From Eutreptiella sp. 'Long Island Sound 2002' (taxonomy: Eukaryota; Euglenozoa; Euglenophyceae; Eutreptiales; Eutreptiaceae), in contig OZ038388.1 in assembly GCA_964036045.1 (NCBI GenBank), forward strand, positions 30,091,759 through 30,155,758: DNA of 64,000 nt. Reading direction: 5' to 3'. Position numbers and translations under genes: made by a program. Position 1 is the first letter of the stretch. Each line of letters starts with the position of its first letter. The notes under the pieces were generated by a model. The model had not been told where the DNA came from. It saw only the letters and a program-made list of their open reading frames with translations, and searched no databases. Positions 42,801 to 51,329 of this stretch are shown here, one piece after another.

Positions 42801-44244
42801 TCCCAGCCCTGTCGCAGGCCGATACCTAGGTGTGGGTGCGCCAATGGGGGGTTAGCTTCCACTGTGGTCGGGGGCACTCACACCTGAGGTAACACCAGGG
42901 GGGGGGGGGGGGTGCTACAAAGGCTGAAAACATATGCCGGTTGGTACTGACAGGTGTGCATACGTGGTCGCCTTTTGAGAAGGGAATCCTCCACTTGTGG
43001 ATAGGTGGGTTGGTTGCCATCCATTGGGGGCGAAGAGGGAGGTGCAAGAGGTGGGCAGCCTGTTGGGCTACCTGACAGCCGGAGAAGAAATGTTTTCATC
43101 GTGTGCCAGTGGGACAGTTGTCCCGCAACTCACAAGTGCTGCCTCTATCCCTTGGCATCCCTCCCGTGCCGGCGCCGGCATGCTCCACACGAAGTCTTTC
43201 TCAGACAGTGAAATTTGGAGGGTGCTCAATACCATTGATGTGGAAAATGTAACACAGGGCCACGGAGGGGGGGGGGGGGAGCCCTTTTGAGCCACAATGT
43301 TGGCAGCTGAGGGGGAAATGACAACAGATTTGGCATATGAACACACACATTTGCCATAGGAATTCCAATTATTCATAGAAAGCAGACAAATTGGTCACCG
43401 ATTGCAAGACCTCGCATGCTAAGCCAGTGCTCTACCACTGAGCTACACGCCCGTGTCGATATTTTACATAAACTGACCACATGACAGTCTAACCACATCG
43501 CCCATTGATCAGGCTAATTTTAGCCCATTTCTCAAGGTACCACTTAAAGAAAAAGGGTTTTGCTCAATAACTGCCTTTGGGTCACGTCGGCCATTTCACA
43601 GAGAACTAATGTACTATTTTCACAAAGGATGTGGACACATTCAGGAAAGGCAGGTGCAAGGCAGAGAAGCCCTTCAGACGGCCACTAATAGTGGACTAAA
43701 CCAACGGTTGGTGAGCCTGTGAAAAACAGTGCCTTGCGGTACAGACCTGCGGCGAGTGGGAGCCAGCGGTGTTGTTGAGCTGCTGGAGCAGGCAGTCTGG
43801 TGGCACATGGCAGTGGTACGAGGATGAAGTCGTGCTTGAAGCGTGGCACCCGCACAAGTCAAACGTGTCACCCTCAGCCGCCGTGGCGCTGTTGGAGTAG
43901 CCCGTTACAGAGCCATAGTTCGGCCCGCCGTACGGAGAGAAAAGCATTGCTCCGTTGAATAAGACACCAACAATGCCCCCTTGCGAGGTGAGGTCGGCGG
44001 TGTTGGAGGTGTCATACTTGGGGTATGCCGGAACAGTGTAGGTGGTGCTGGTCTTGATGGGGTAATTGGGATTTATGTTTTTGTACGGATGATTTGGGCA
44101 GAAGGTGGTCACAAGGGTACGTGTGTCACCGCTGACCGTCTCGGTGTAGGAGTAGTCACTGCCATCCGTTGCACAGGTTTGGGAGCGGACTGCAACCAAT
44201 GTGCTCAATATCAGCGTCACACACAGTAGGCGTAGTCCAGCCAT
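33247..44244 (-). CDS. four-exon gene: secreted single-pass membrane protein with a YHYH-type domain
   Basis: Exons 44244-43747, 41184-40914, 36015-35393 and 33816-33247 join with GT..AG introns and continuous phase (0, 1, 0) into 653 codons. Residues 1-22 are a signal peptide (MAGLRLLCVTLILSTLVAV). Residues 80-260 match the YHYH domain: LFNGAMLFSPYGG, DLCGCHASS, then SYHCHVPPDCL (143-146 are YHCH, not YHYH), and SPQVGWAADGFPVYGP, rejoined exactly across intron 1. GCCPSGVSC (257-265) is rejoined across intron 2. A Ser/Pro linker (about 310-347), a Thr/Ser-rich extracellular region, a transmembrane helix (about 554-574), a KKRKGEK stop-transfer and an acidic/Ser cytoplasmic tail of about 75 residues follow. 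The biochemical role of YHYH domains is unsettled. Extra small exons cannot be excluded, but none is needed. Confidence 0.88.
33817..35392 (-). other. intron 3 of the YHYH gene (1576 bp)
   Basis: Its 5' part (about 35390-35200) is a degenerate TGTGCTG repeat on the minus strand. It also contains a G17-type run near 33920 and a GGGT repeat at 34797-34815. No mobile element could be classified. Confidence 0.8.
35393..36015 (-). CDS. exon 3 of the YHYH membrane-protein gene
   Basis: 623 bp. The acceptor TTATCTTCAG/GATGC completes the split Gly codon and gives YYGCCPSGVSC. Encodes a Cys-rich end of the YHYH region, a Ser/Pro-rich linker (SPSPSSSP-type) and a folded-looking stretch TRVYVDIASSSSLSVAAA..AVTITDFG. 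The donor ATTCAG/GTGCAG precedes a TGTGC-rich low-complexity stretch. Confidence 0.87.
36194..36206. repeat. (GT)n, 3' tail of LINE B3
   Basis: A short GT tract followed by ACGCTCAAATCTTTC, the family B 3' end. Confidence 0.8.
36207..37289 (-). mobile_element. LINE fragment B3 with tRNA-like insertions
   Basis: 36207-36545 matches the 3' end of B1 (13716-14000) with few changes, except for a duplicated stretch of about 50 bp (GCGGACGYGGGGGGCGAAAA words at 36443 and 36488). 37108-37289 matches the end of the B1 coding region and includes the LPYTPLSSAEVQRMLKR motif. Between them (about 36560-37100) lie tRNA-like sequences. 5'-truncated, no active frame. Confidence 0.75.
36640..37060. repeat. 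two tRNA-like segments inside LINE B3
   Basis: Plus strand near 36700-36722: GACTCGGGTTCGAGTCCCC, a perfect T-arm-like hairpin. Minus strand near 37050-36970: GGACGGTCTAGTGGTATGCGC followed by GGGGGTTCGAACCCC, with an acceptor-like GGACGG/TCTGTCC pair. The anticodon arm has a 6-nt loop, so it is probably a SINE head and not a working tRNA. Confidence 0.55.
37290..37308. repeat. (GT)n tract between B3 and A3
   Basis: A GT tract joined to ATCTGTACTTTGAGAGG, the family A 3' end. Confidence 0.88.
37309..37867 (-). mobile_element. LINE fragment A3 (short, diverged family A)
   Basis: Carries only the 3' untranslated part and the C-terminal Cys/His module (CPLHNLPPCPRCTLKQRGVRHCCQ is the family A sequence with one change in the first block). 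Reads through to KRRRPKTPPPRSPP and the HGRANTLDT end. About 80-85% like A1 by eye, so older. Its 5' end abuts the next (GT)n. Confidence 0.85.
37868..37887. repeat. (GT)n tract between A3 and A4
   Basis: Joined directly to the A4 3' end ATCTGCACTTTTAGAGG. Confidence 0.9.
37888..39323 (-). mobile_element. LINE fragment A4, near-identical to A1
   Basis: About 1.43 kb matching A1 at a constant offset of 21656. By eye I found one mismatch (A at 38886 versus G at 17230). The frame 39287-38019 is intact: the C-terminal part with the Cys/His module. Truncated 5' further in than A1, and both ends abut (GT)n. A recent insertion in intron 2 of the YHYH gene. Confidence 0.92.
39324..39340. repeat. (GT)n tract upstream of A4
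   Basis: GT repeat between the truncated end of A4 and CCGCCCCAGTATTTCAATCA, which resembles the family B 3' end. Confidence 0.85.
39341..40900 (-). mobile_element. family-B-like 3' ends and further GT-tailed fragments
   Basis: 39341-39400 aligns loosely with the B 3' end (ATTTCAATCAATGCTTAAATTGCGAGGTT versus ATCTTTCAAATCATGCTCAAACTGCGAGGTT). GT tracts followed by ACGCCCA or ATGCCCA occur again at 40278, 40398 and 40630. A 36-bp direct repeat (CCCTCCACTAGCACACTGATTCACAG) sits at 39411-39462. No coding domain is recognisable. Confidence 0.45.
40914..41184 (-). CDS. exon 2 of the YHYH membrane-protein gene
   Basis: 271 bp. The acceptor CCGCAG/GTTGGA lets SPQ of exon 1 continue as VGWAADGFPVYGP, the conserved block that follows the YHYH motif in this family. 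The donor is TACTACG/GTATGC, leaving phase 1. Cys 190, 202 and 235 lie in the extracellular domain. Confidence 0.88.
41590..41940. repeat. diverged relative of the 85-bp satellite
   Basis: GGCCACATAACCCCTGCTG at 41683-41701 and, inverted, CAGCAGGGGTAATGTAGCCAC at 41811-41831 match the satellite words GGCTACATAACCCCTGCTG. Also present are ATGGCTACATAATTTCTGCTG at 41643 and GGGGTCCCCGAGA-type words matching the satellite GGGGTCCCC. The copies are in opposite orientations and separated by about 110 bp. Confidence 0.65.
43382..43452 (-). pseudogene. tRNA-Ala(AGC)-like pseudogene
   Basis: The minus strand reads GGGCGTGTAGCTCAGTGGTAG then AGCACTGGCTTAGCATGC, an almost perfect D-arm and anticodon arm of tRNA-Ala with anticodon AGC at 43418-43420. 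The T-arm has lost its GTTCGA core (TTGCAATCGG) and the acceptor stem does not close. It lies within intron 1 on the host strand. It may be a decayed tRNA or a tRNA-derived SINE head. Confidence 0.7.
43747..44244 (-). CDS. exon 1 of the YHYH membrane-protein gene
   Basis: 498 bp, 166 codons. The start ATG at 44244-44242 gives a typical signal peptide. An upstream in-frame ATG at 44313 would add 23 Cys-rich residues before it and bury the signal, so it is less likely. The donor is CCGCAG/GTCTGT; the frame beyond runs only about 17 codons to a stop at 43696. Contains the first half of the YHYH domain, with C131, C133, H134 and the YHCH motif. Confidence 0.88.
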
Positions 44245-45388
44245 TGGATATACTAGGGATTTGTGAGTGTTGAAAGTGGGCAAACAGCAGTAGCACCCAC
44301 AACCCTTGCACATGCACAGCCAAGGTCACAGACAGCGACGGTAACATGGGGTCACCATGCAGACATTGCACTTTGTGCGCAGACATGAAGGAATTCCCGT
44401 TGGGTAGGGCAACATTGACCAGGACTCTCAATCACATTTCTGCACCATACTGCTTTTGGTTTACACAGGGCTAGTTCAACAGATGTCGGTGTTGTCTCAG
44501 CGTGGCTGCCCCCTTTGATAATCATCTTTCTGACAATAGTTTGGCCTGGAATCGCTGTTGAACACATCTGGTTCTTGTTAAGCGGGTCCTTGGTGCATGG
44601 ACTACGTCCTTTGATGGCTGTTGGTGAGTATAAGGCTTGTCCAGGCCCCACTTTGATGATTTTTTCTACCAGCATTGGGGCTGCTGTGGCTTCTGCCCTG
44701 CCCCGTGTGTAGGCATCAGCCCCTGGGGGCAGGGGGGGGGACTCGGAATTTTTACCATGAGTCCAGCCCACTAAATTCTGTTCCTTTTGCACGCATCGTA
44801 AATCATGGTTGGCAGCCCTGACAACCCTGGGTTGCATCTTCATAGATTGGGAGGGGCCATGCTGTGTGTTCGTTTTGGAATTCTTGTTGCCCACCCACCT
44901 AGAAAGCTGGATGGGCGTTATTTCATCATGACTTAGCAACTGCTGCCATCAGTCCAGCCCACTAAGTTGTGCTTGTTCCTTTTGCCTGCATTGCAAATGG
45001 CAAGGATTATGTACACTGTATGACATATTCCCTCTTCAGAACTCACGTCAAATTATGCCTCTCTTTCTGGCCACTTGTCCTGCCCAACTTCCCCTTGTGT
45101 CTACAAACAAAGAGGCAGTCAGACAGTGTCCCCATGGTCAGAGAAGGCTGTGCTGATGCAGTATGACAAAAAAACAGCACACATGAACATACAACATACA
45201 AATATTCATCAAAGGAAAGAAGATACCGGCAGATGTGAAGACACCTGCATGTAGTGCAGGCACTCAAACATGCACCAAAGGAAGGAAGCATACCTGCAGG
45301 TGTGAAGACTCTGGCACTCAAACATCACTCTCCCCCCACCCCAACCTGCACCGTGCAACCATCCTTAATCAGGTGGCAACAAACTTTG

Positions 45389-45802
45389 TCAAAGATGTAA
45401 CATACAGTAGGCGCTAAGGGTGGGCCTGCACAGAGCACCAGCACTTCCACGCCTCCTGCACCGCCTCATGACCAGAAGACAAGCCCACTTGCCCGCATTA
45501 AAGGCCACATCCACTGCCAGCTTTGGCAGGTCCAAAACAAAATGGTCCACCCCCACCTTGGCCTTTGCGAGCTCTTTGCCCCACCTTGTGAAAGAAGGTT
45601 GAAGCCTGGTCTCGCGCAGAAATGCAACCAGGAGGGGGTGCGTAACAGGCCTCCATGAAATGAGGGCATACGCCATAGCATGGGCTTTGCCCCTCCGATG
45701 CCTTAGTGGGAAAGAGCTTGCCATGCTGTCGTCCCGCCCCAAAGCGAGGACGCCCTGGCCCCACGACATCTGGGCTAACCCCCACCCTTGGCTGGAAGCC
45801 AC
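45389..45802 (-). CDS. unrecognised 137-codon open frame
   Basis: Starts MASSQGWGLAQ and ends in an Arg/Cys-rich stretch (RRCRRRGSAGALCRP). Composition is not obviously low-complexity. No motif, signal or membrane segment that I can name. It could be a decayed retroelement part or chance. Confidence 0.2.
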   Translation of the reverse strand: MASSQGWGLAQMSWGQGVLALGRDDSMASSFPLRHRRGKAHAMAYALISWRPVTHPLLVAFLRETRLQPSFTRWGKELAKAKVGVDHFVLDLPKLAVDVAFNAGKWACLLVMRRCRRRGSAGALCRPTLSAYCMLHL

Positions 45803-46052
45803 TACCGTGCCAATCCTAACATTTTGTGGAATCCTAAGTTTTGTGTTGGGTGTGTTGAACTTTATTTATGCAAAATGCAGCACCCAAAATAGAGGGAAAT
45901 CATTTTGCGTTTATTTTCTGCAGAATTCAGTTTTGGGGAGCTGTTTTCGGTTGATTGAGTAGAAAAAAAAATTCACTTTTGTGCTTTCTTTTGTGTTTGG
46001 CCTCCATTAGGGGGGTCATGGTTCATTCATTTTGGTGCCACCGGGGTACCTC

Positions 46053-46541
46053 GGACTCTGGGATTGCAGTCCACTCCTACACAGGCATAGAAATTCAGAT
46101 CGGTTGGGCTGGGGGAAAATTGGCTTGTGGGGGGGGGGGGGGGGGCGTCGTTGGAGCCCCCCCCCCCCTTCTGGGCTCCCGTGACAGGGACCCCCAATAG
46201 GCTGATGGTGACCCCCAACAGGCTGACAGGGGAGGTTTGGGGGGGGGGGGGGGGGCTGAGGTGCCACAACACATATGACTCAAAATGATCCCCACGATGC
46301 GCTGATCATTTTGAGGTATGTATCATGGGGGAACTGTTTTTGAAAAAAAAATCTTCCAGGACGCTTCGCGGCGCAGTTGGTGAGTCATCATCAGAGGTTT
46401 TAGACTAGCCTCTTTGGACTGGCCTGTCACGAGAGCCCCTTTCCTAGACCCCCCCCCTCCCTTTGGGGGGCTCGAATGACCCCCCCCCCCCAGCGCGCAA
46501 GCCAATTTTCCCCATGCCTTGGACTCTGGGATTGCAGTCCA
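46053..46541. repeat. 21-bp direct repeats flanking inverted GGGGAAAATTGGCTTG arms
   Basis: GGACTCTGGGATTGCAGTCCA occurs at 46053-46073 and 46521-46541. Between them, GGGGGAAAATTGGCTTG (46111-46127) and its inverse CAAGCCAATTTTCCCC (46498-46513) bracket several G and C homopolymers of 9 or more bases. The layout is element-like, but 21 bp is too long for a hAT duplication, so the class is open. Confidence 0.55.
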
Positions 46542-48248
46542 TAGCACAGACAAGCGCCAACAAGCCATTTGGCTAAGCCGTGGCTTGACAGGACCCACCT
46601 CAGTTCCAACACCTGACCTTGCCACGCATCCTAATCAAAGAACCACCAACGGTTTTTTGCTGAGCTGTGGCTTGACAGGACCCACCTCACTCTCTCGGCA
46701 GAGACTGTGTGGACTCGTTGAGCATTGTAATCTAAAAAGTGAAGCAAGGGAGGCAACGAAGAAAAGAAATGCACCATGCACCACTAGCGCATTCAAGTCA
46801 AAAGGGGGATGGGGAGCAAAATTATCCTTTTTTGCGAATTTTTTTCAGGACCCATTTTGGCAAAGGGCATGCAGCTGAAAATGAATATTTTTTTTTTGTG
46901 CGTTTTTTGTTATTCTTGCGGTAAACAACACCTTGTGCCGCCAATTGGTCATTTTCACAAATAATTAGGATTGGAACGGTATGACCCCAAAAATGAATGC
47001 AAGGCGTAAGATAGGGTCCCCATGAGGGTGGGTTGTGTGAAGTGGATGGATGTGGGGGGCATTCCAGAGTCAGCCCGCTCTTCTGGCCAAGGTTTGGTGG
47101 CACAATGCCTTGGTGGACAGCCCGATGCCGAGGAAGATACCGTGGTTGGGGGAAGCCTCTTCAATTCCGAGGACGAGGGTCCTGTTGCTAGAGCCGAGGT
47201 GGGCTCATAGGGCCCTGCAAGCGCTCAGTTGGGTGCCTGTGGGAAGCCACGGGGCCCCAGAAAAAAATTCCTGGTAGCACCGCGGCATTTTGTTTTTTGG
47301 GGGCTACCCCTGGAGGGGGAGGGGGGTACGAAAAAAATTCTGCGAAAATTTCTTCCCGGCCCCAAAAACTGAAATTTCGTGACTTTTATCACACTCGTTT
47401 GAATTTGGAAGGTACAAGGAGGATACCTTTCAAGGTATTCATTCATATTTTTGCGGATATGGGTGGTATTTGTGTTTAAGGGCACGAAGACCCCCGGTCT
47501 GGTTTTTTTTTGAGTTCCTCACACTCAAGGTGTCATTGAGTGTACTCGAGCGAACCCCGGAAAGCTGAAGGTCCATCTATGTACAGCAAAGGCACACTCA
47601 GTAACTGAGCGGACCAGAGGTCTGTGCGGCATGCTAGCATAACATGTCTTCCCCCGGTCTGTTCCGGCTGCATTGCAGCACCCCACCCTAGCCTCTTATC
47701 GGCAGGAAAGAGTCCCCAAATGAGCGAGTGCACCTCATTTGGGGCGAGAAACCGAACAAGCAGCATTGAAGGACAAAGGTGACGAATGTCCATTCTGGCC
47801 GTTCTATAGGTTGCCCAAGCATGTAGTGGACCCCACAATGTCATGTCCCTGTTGCCTCATAGCATGATGGTTGATGACTGTTGTGCCACATTTGCATGCC
47901 AAAGAAGGTTGGTTCTCAGTGGGACTACGGTTTGTGTCTTAGTGTGATGGTGTGTATGTTGCAATGTGTATGTGGATGGTGCACATTGTCGCATTACGCG
48001 GCGCTTGCACACACAACACGGAATACAAATGGCACGTGGTCTAATTTATTGTAAATCACGCATCATGAACCGCGACATTATCGCTGTACCGCACGCACAT
48101 TGTTTGTCCGGATCCCTCCTCGCCGTAGCCACACATCCTAGCGACCTTAAATGGCTTGCCATCGTTTTGCCCGCCCAACGGGGTGCCCAGTCCCATGAGG
48201 CCGTTTCGAGTCGTTTCGCGTTTCGAGTGGCACTAGGCGGTCACTCCA

Positions 48249-48578
48249 TTACCATATGTGCTTTCCGCTTTTTGGGCCTCCCACCTTGGGAAGCCGCGGG
48301 GCGTCTTTTCTTGTGTTGCCCTTGGCCGGTTGCTTTGCTACTGCGGGTTTGCTTTTCGAGTTCTTCTTCTTCTCGTCCGTGGTACTACTACTAGTAATGC
48401 TCTGTTCGCCGGTTTTACTGCTGTTGCTGCTGCCGCCGCCGCTACTGCTACCGTTGCTGCTGCTGGTGCTGCTGTGACAAGTGTTATCCTCGTTGTCCTC
48501 GTCCGGGTCATAGTCATCATCATACCGTTCCTTCATAACCGCCGTTGTTGCTTTGTCTCCTGATCTTGGCCGAATCAC
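48249..48578 (-). CDS. low-complexity acidic/Ser-rich open frame, 109 codons
   Basis: Starts MIRPRSGDKATTAVMKERYDDDYD, followed by an acidic block, a Ser/Gly-rich stretch encoded by GCT/GCC-type trinucleotide repeats on the plus strand (48410-48475) and a Lys-rich tail ending KHIW. It could be a small disordered nuclear protein or a fortuitous frame. No conserved domain. Confidence 0.3.
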   Translation of the reverse strand: MIRPRSGDKATTAVMKERYDDDYDPDEDNEDNTCHSSTSSSNGSSSGGGSSNSSKTGEQSITSSSTTDEKKKNSKSKPAVAKQPAKGNTRKDAPRLPKVGGPKSGKHIW

Positions 48579-48630
48579 GAGGTTTTTCCGCTACTCTAGC
48601 CCCTCAAGCTGGGATCGGCGCCACACACAG

Positions 48631-48978
48631 ATCCTGGGGCAGGTTGCCAGCGTGCGTCGGCCGTTTTAGCCTTTTGCATGTGGAGGCGGCATGCACCATC
48701 AGTGTGCCCACAAAAGAGGCATGGGGGACATCCACCAACAGGTGACCAGGCATGTTGTAGCCTGGATTCCCAACGTCCGCAGCTGGGAACAACACACCCC
48801 TTGGATGGGCTCATTACGCACTACTTGCTTTGCTAAGGCTACCATACTAGCTTTTCGGAAGCAATGATGAGCACATGATCCTGGGGCAGGTTGCTAGCGT
48901 GCGTCGGCCGTTTTAGCCTTTTGCATGTGGAGGCGGCATGCACCATCAGTGTGCCCACAAAAGAGGCATGGAGGACAT
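48631..48978. repeat. 101-bp direct repeat, two copies 247 bp apart
   Basis: 48631-48731 and 48878-48978 are almost identical (ATCCTGGGGCAGGTTGC... through ...AGAGGCATGG[GA]GGACAT), with two or so mismatches. The intervening 146 bp is unique. A recent local duplication. Confidence 0.92.
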
Positions 48979-48989
48979 GGCCCCTTTGC

Positions 48990-49890
48990 CTCACCTCGGC
49001 CAATGTGAAATGCCATATGTTGGATCAAGTCCTTCCCTCTCCAATTGCTCAGGAAAATGATCAATTTGCGCCTCAGACCGAAGCGGAAAAGGAGCCTCGC
49101 AGCATGTCGTGCAGACACTAGAGGCATTCATAATGCGAGTAATGCCAACCATTGTGTCCAAGAAGATTTCATCGGTCAACACGTCCCAAAGCAAGGGGCG
49201 GTCTGCAGAGGGTAGGCGTGACGCAATAAAATCTGGTGTTGGCGGCTGGTTAGGACAGAATGGTGGATCCAAATGGCACTAGCCTTTAGCCACATTCTTG
49301 CTGGGCAAGTGTCCTGCCCGATTGAGGGTACACAACAACCGGCTGCCACCGATACCGATTGTAGCAAGGCACGCCAGGTCACGGTCATCATCGCTATACA
49401 GTTTCACTTGAATAGCTTTTGACATGTCCTCCAAAACGGCAGCCGTACTCTGTCCAGCAGCAATAAGACACTGGCCAATAGCAAGAATAAGGGCCTTGTG
49501 CGCATCACACTTTTGCACTAGGGTCTGACATACATCAGACACACGGCGCAGTTCCCGAACTGCTGCTCACTTCTCACCACGGTGGCCGGCAGCCTTGACG
49601 TGGAACGAATGCTTGATGAAGGGGGAAGGATGAAGGACCAGAAAGCATTGGTCAAATCAATATGCTTGGCGCAAACATGTCCCCCCACTTGCTCTATCCA
49701 TAGGCAAAGAAAATGCCTGCATCCAATCTGCCCATTGCCCCCAATTGACCAATGCATATAAGGCAGTGTCAGCCCTATTTCAGGGTGCAGCATCCAAAAC
49801 CGGACAACCCTGCAGACGCCGGCTAGAAGACCCTGCTCTTGGCAATGGCATCCAGCAGTTCGGCAAAGCATATCCCTCACTTGGCCCAAA
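48990..49890 (-). pseudogene. degenerate retroelement (possible reverse transcriptase) fragment
   Basis: The frame at 49889-49518 contains KHIDLTNAFWSFILPPSS, like a reverse-transcriptase motif A (hDLxxAFWxhxhP). A second frame (49542-49279) continues as SDVCQTLVQKCDAHKALILAIGQ after a shift, and a third piece lies at 49272-48991. No YxDD motif was located. The element class is undetermined; alternatively this is a decayed host gene. Confidence 0.35.
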
Positions 49891-49899
49891 CGAAATGGA

Positions 49900-51300
49900 A
49901 CCCGCCAATTGGTGCATATCCCCAGGCACTAGACCATCCCACACCTCCTGCACCATAGCATAACCCACCAAGCGCCCAAAACCCTTCCTCAACAAACACC
50001 GTGTAGGTCAAAGAACCTGCCTTGGGACGAGGGGAGGTGGCTTAGCATGGTAATTGCAGATAAGGCTAACTCCTAGGGGGAGCATTGGCGCGCCGGGCAC
50101 CAGCTGGGCATCTTTTTTTTTTACCATTCCCCACTCGTGCCTGATTTTGCCCCCACCTCACCAAACAATTTTGAATACCTTCTCGCCGTGTCTATAAATT
50201 TGGCCCATCCTTTGCACCCAATTTCTGACAATGGCAAGGGTGGTTGGAAGTGGTGGAAGTGACATTTTGTGTTGTTGAATTCTCATATTTCGGCTTATGC
50301 AAGGTGCCTTGCAGGGAAGGTTGGCGGTCTAGTGCAGTCTACTTGGGGGACTTCCCAAGGTGAGGATAAACTCGGGGCTAGAGATGAGATATTTAATACA
50401 AAGGTAGTGCACCGGGCATGTGCCAAGCGCATGCCGGGCAAACATTCTCCCCTACAAAACCCCTTCAAACCACTATACAAAGGAAGGGAAACATTGATCC
50501 CCCACCACCCAAAAAAACCCCTGTGTAGCGAAAGTAGGAAGCTATGAAGCAAAAGCCAAAAAGATGCATGAAGATGACCAGTTTGTGACAATACCCCCGC
50601 CCCGGAATCCTCTGCCACCATTGGACTCTCGCTTGCAGCGGTGTGGAGCCCCAATGTAGACTTGGTCAACCCCCCAATAGTCCCCACTCAGTCCATGATC
50701 ACTCAGTGCACGTTCCCCGCCAGGCGCTCTGTGTTGGCCTCCCATGTCAGGCTTCCCACAGGGGGCCAGTGGAAAAAAAAGATCGCGGAAATTTTTTTCG
50801 GAGGGGGTGGGGGGCGGAGGTAGCACAGTTGTTGGGTTTTTTTTTCGCAAGCACGACCCTTTTTGTGTAAGTGACCTGAATTGGCATGTGAACATTACTA
50901 TGTTGCATTGTACACAATTTGCACTTGAACTCCACTTCAGCCAAGAGTAGTCACTTGTGCATTTGCCGGTTCGGGGTTCTAGGGGCAAGAGGAACAGGGC
51001 AATTAGCGAGTCAGTGCAAGGAGAGGGGCACAACGGAAAGGGTGAGAGGGAGAAGGTCAACGCAAGAATCGTCATGTAGGACAGTTAAGTCAAGAGTCAC
51101 TTAATCTCCATTTGAACATTTTTGTTGCTCCCACTTCTCACACACTTTTTGCATGTCGTCACCGATCAACATCGCATGGGGTAAGTGGGACGCCCATGGG
51201 TGGACATGTCCCTGCGGAGAGCGGTTATCAATTTTGGCCGCCCCAGACACCTAGCCCTATGAGTTACATTGCAAGGGCAAGAAGCATCACGCAGGCATTG
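49900..51300. other. unassigned spacer
   Basis: No gene is recognised. A tRNA-like A-box phrase (GTGGCTTAGCATGGTAATTGC) lies at 50037-50057 without a cloverleaf. Several A or T runs (50110, 50775, 50830) and a G-rich patch occur near 50800. Confidence 0.45.
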
Positions 51301-51329
51301 CCCCCGTTGCAAATAGAGAGCAAACTTCA

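Larger units (their letters stand above)
41185..43746 (-). other. intron 1 of the YHYH gene (2562 bp)
   Basis: Contains a diverged relative of the 85-bp satellite (about 41590-41940), a tRNA-Ala-like pseudogene (43382-43452) and G runs at 41600, 42899 and 43266. Both splice junctions read CCGCAGGT, an 8-bp identity at the two ends of the intron. Confidence 0.82.
44245..48248. other. unassigned region upstream of the YHYH gene
   Basis: No gene is recognised. A 137-codon minus-strand frame at 45389-45802 and a 103-codon frame at 47533-47844 have protein-like composition but no family I know. 46053-46541 contains a direct repeat and inverted arms around poly-G/C tracts (separate entry). GAAATTTCG-type words recur near 47330-47390. 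Confidence 0.45.

Noticed and set aside
42501-42887. 128-codon plus-strand frame within intron 1
   Set aside because: No domain, opposite strand to the host gene, and it lies between repeat patches. Probably chance.
43382-43452. Functional tRNA-Ala gene
   Set aside because: The D-arm and anticodon arm are excellent, but the T-arm core and the 3' acceptor strand do not pair.
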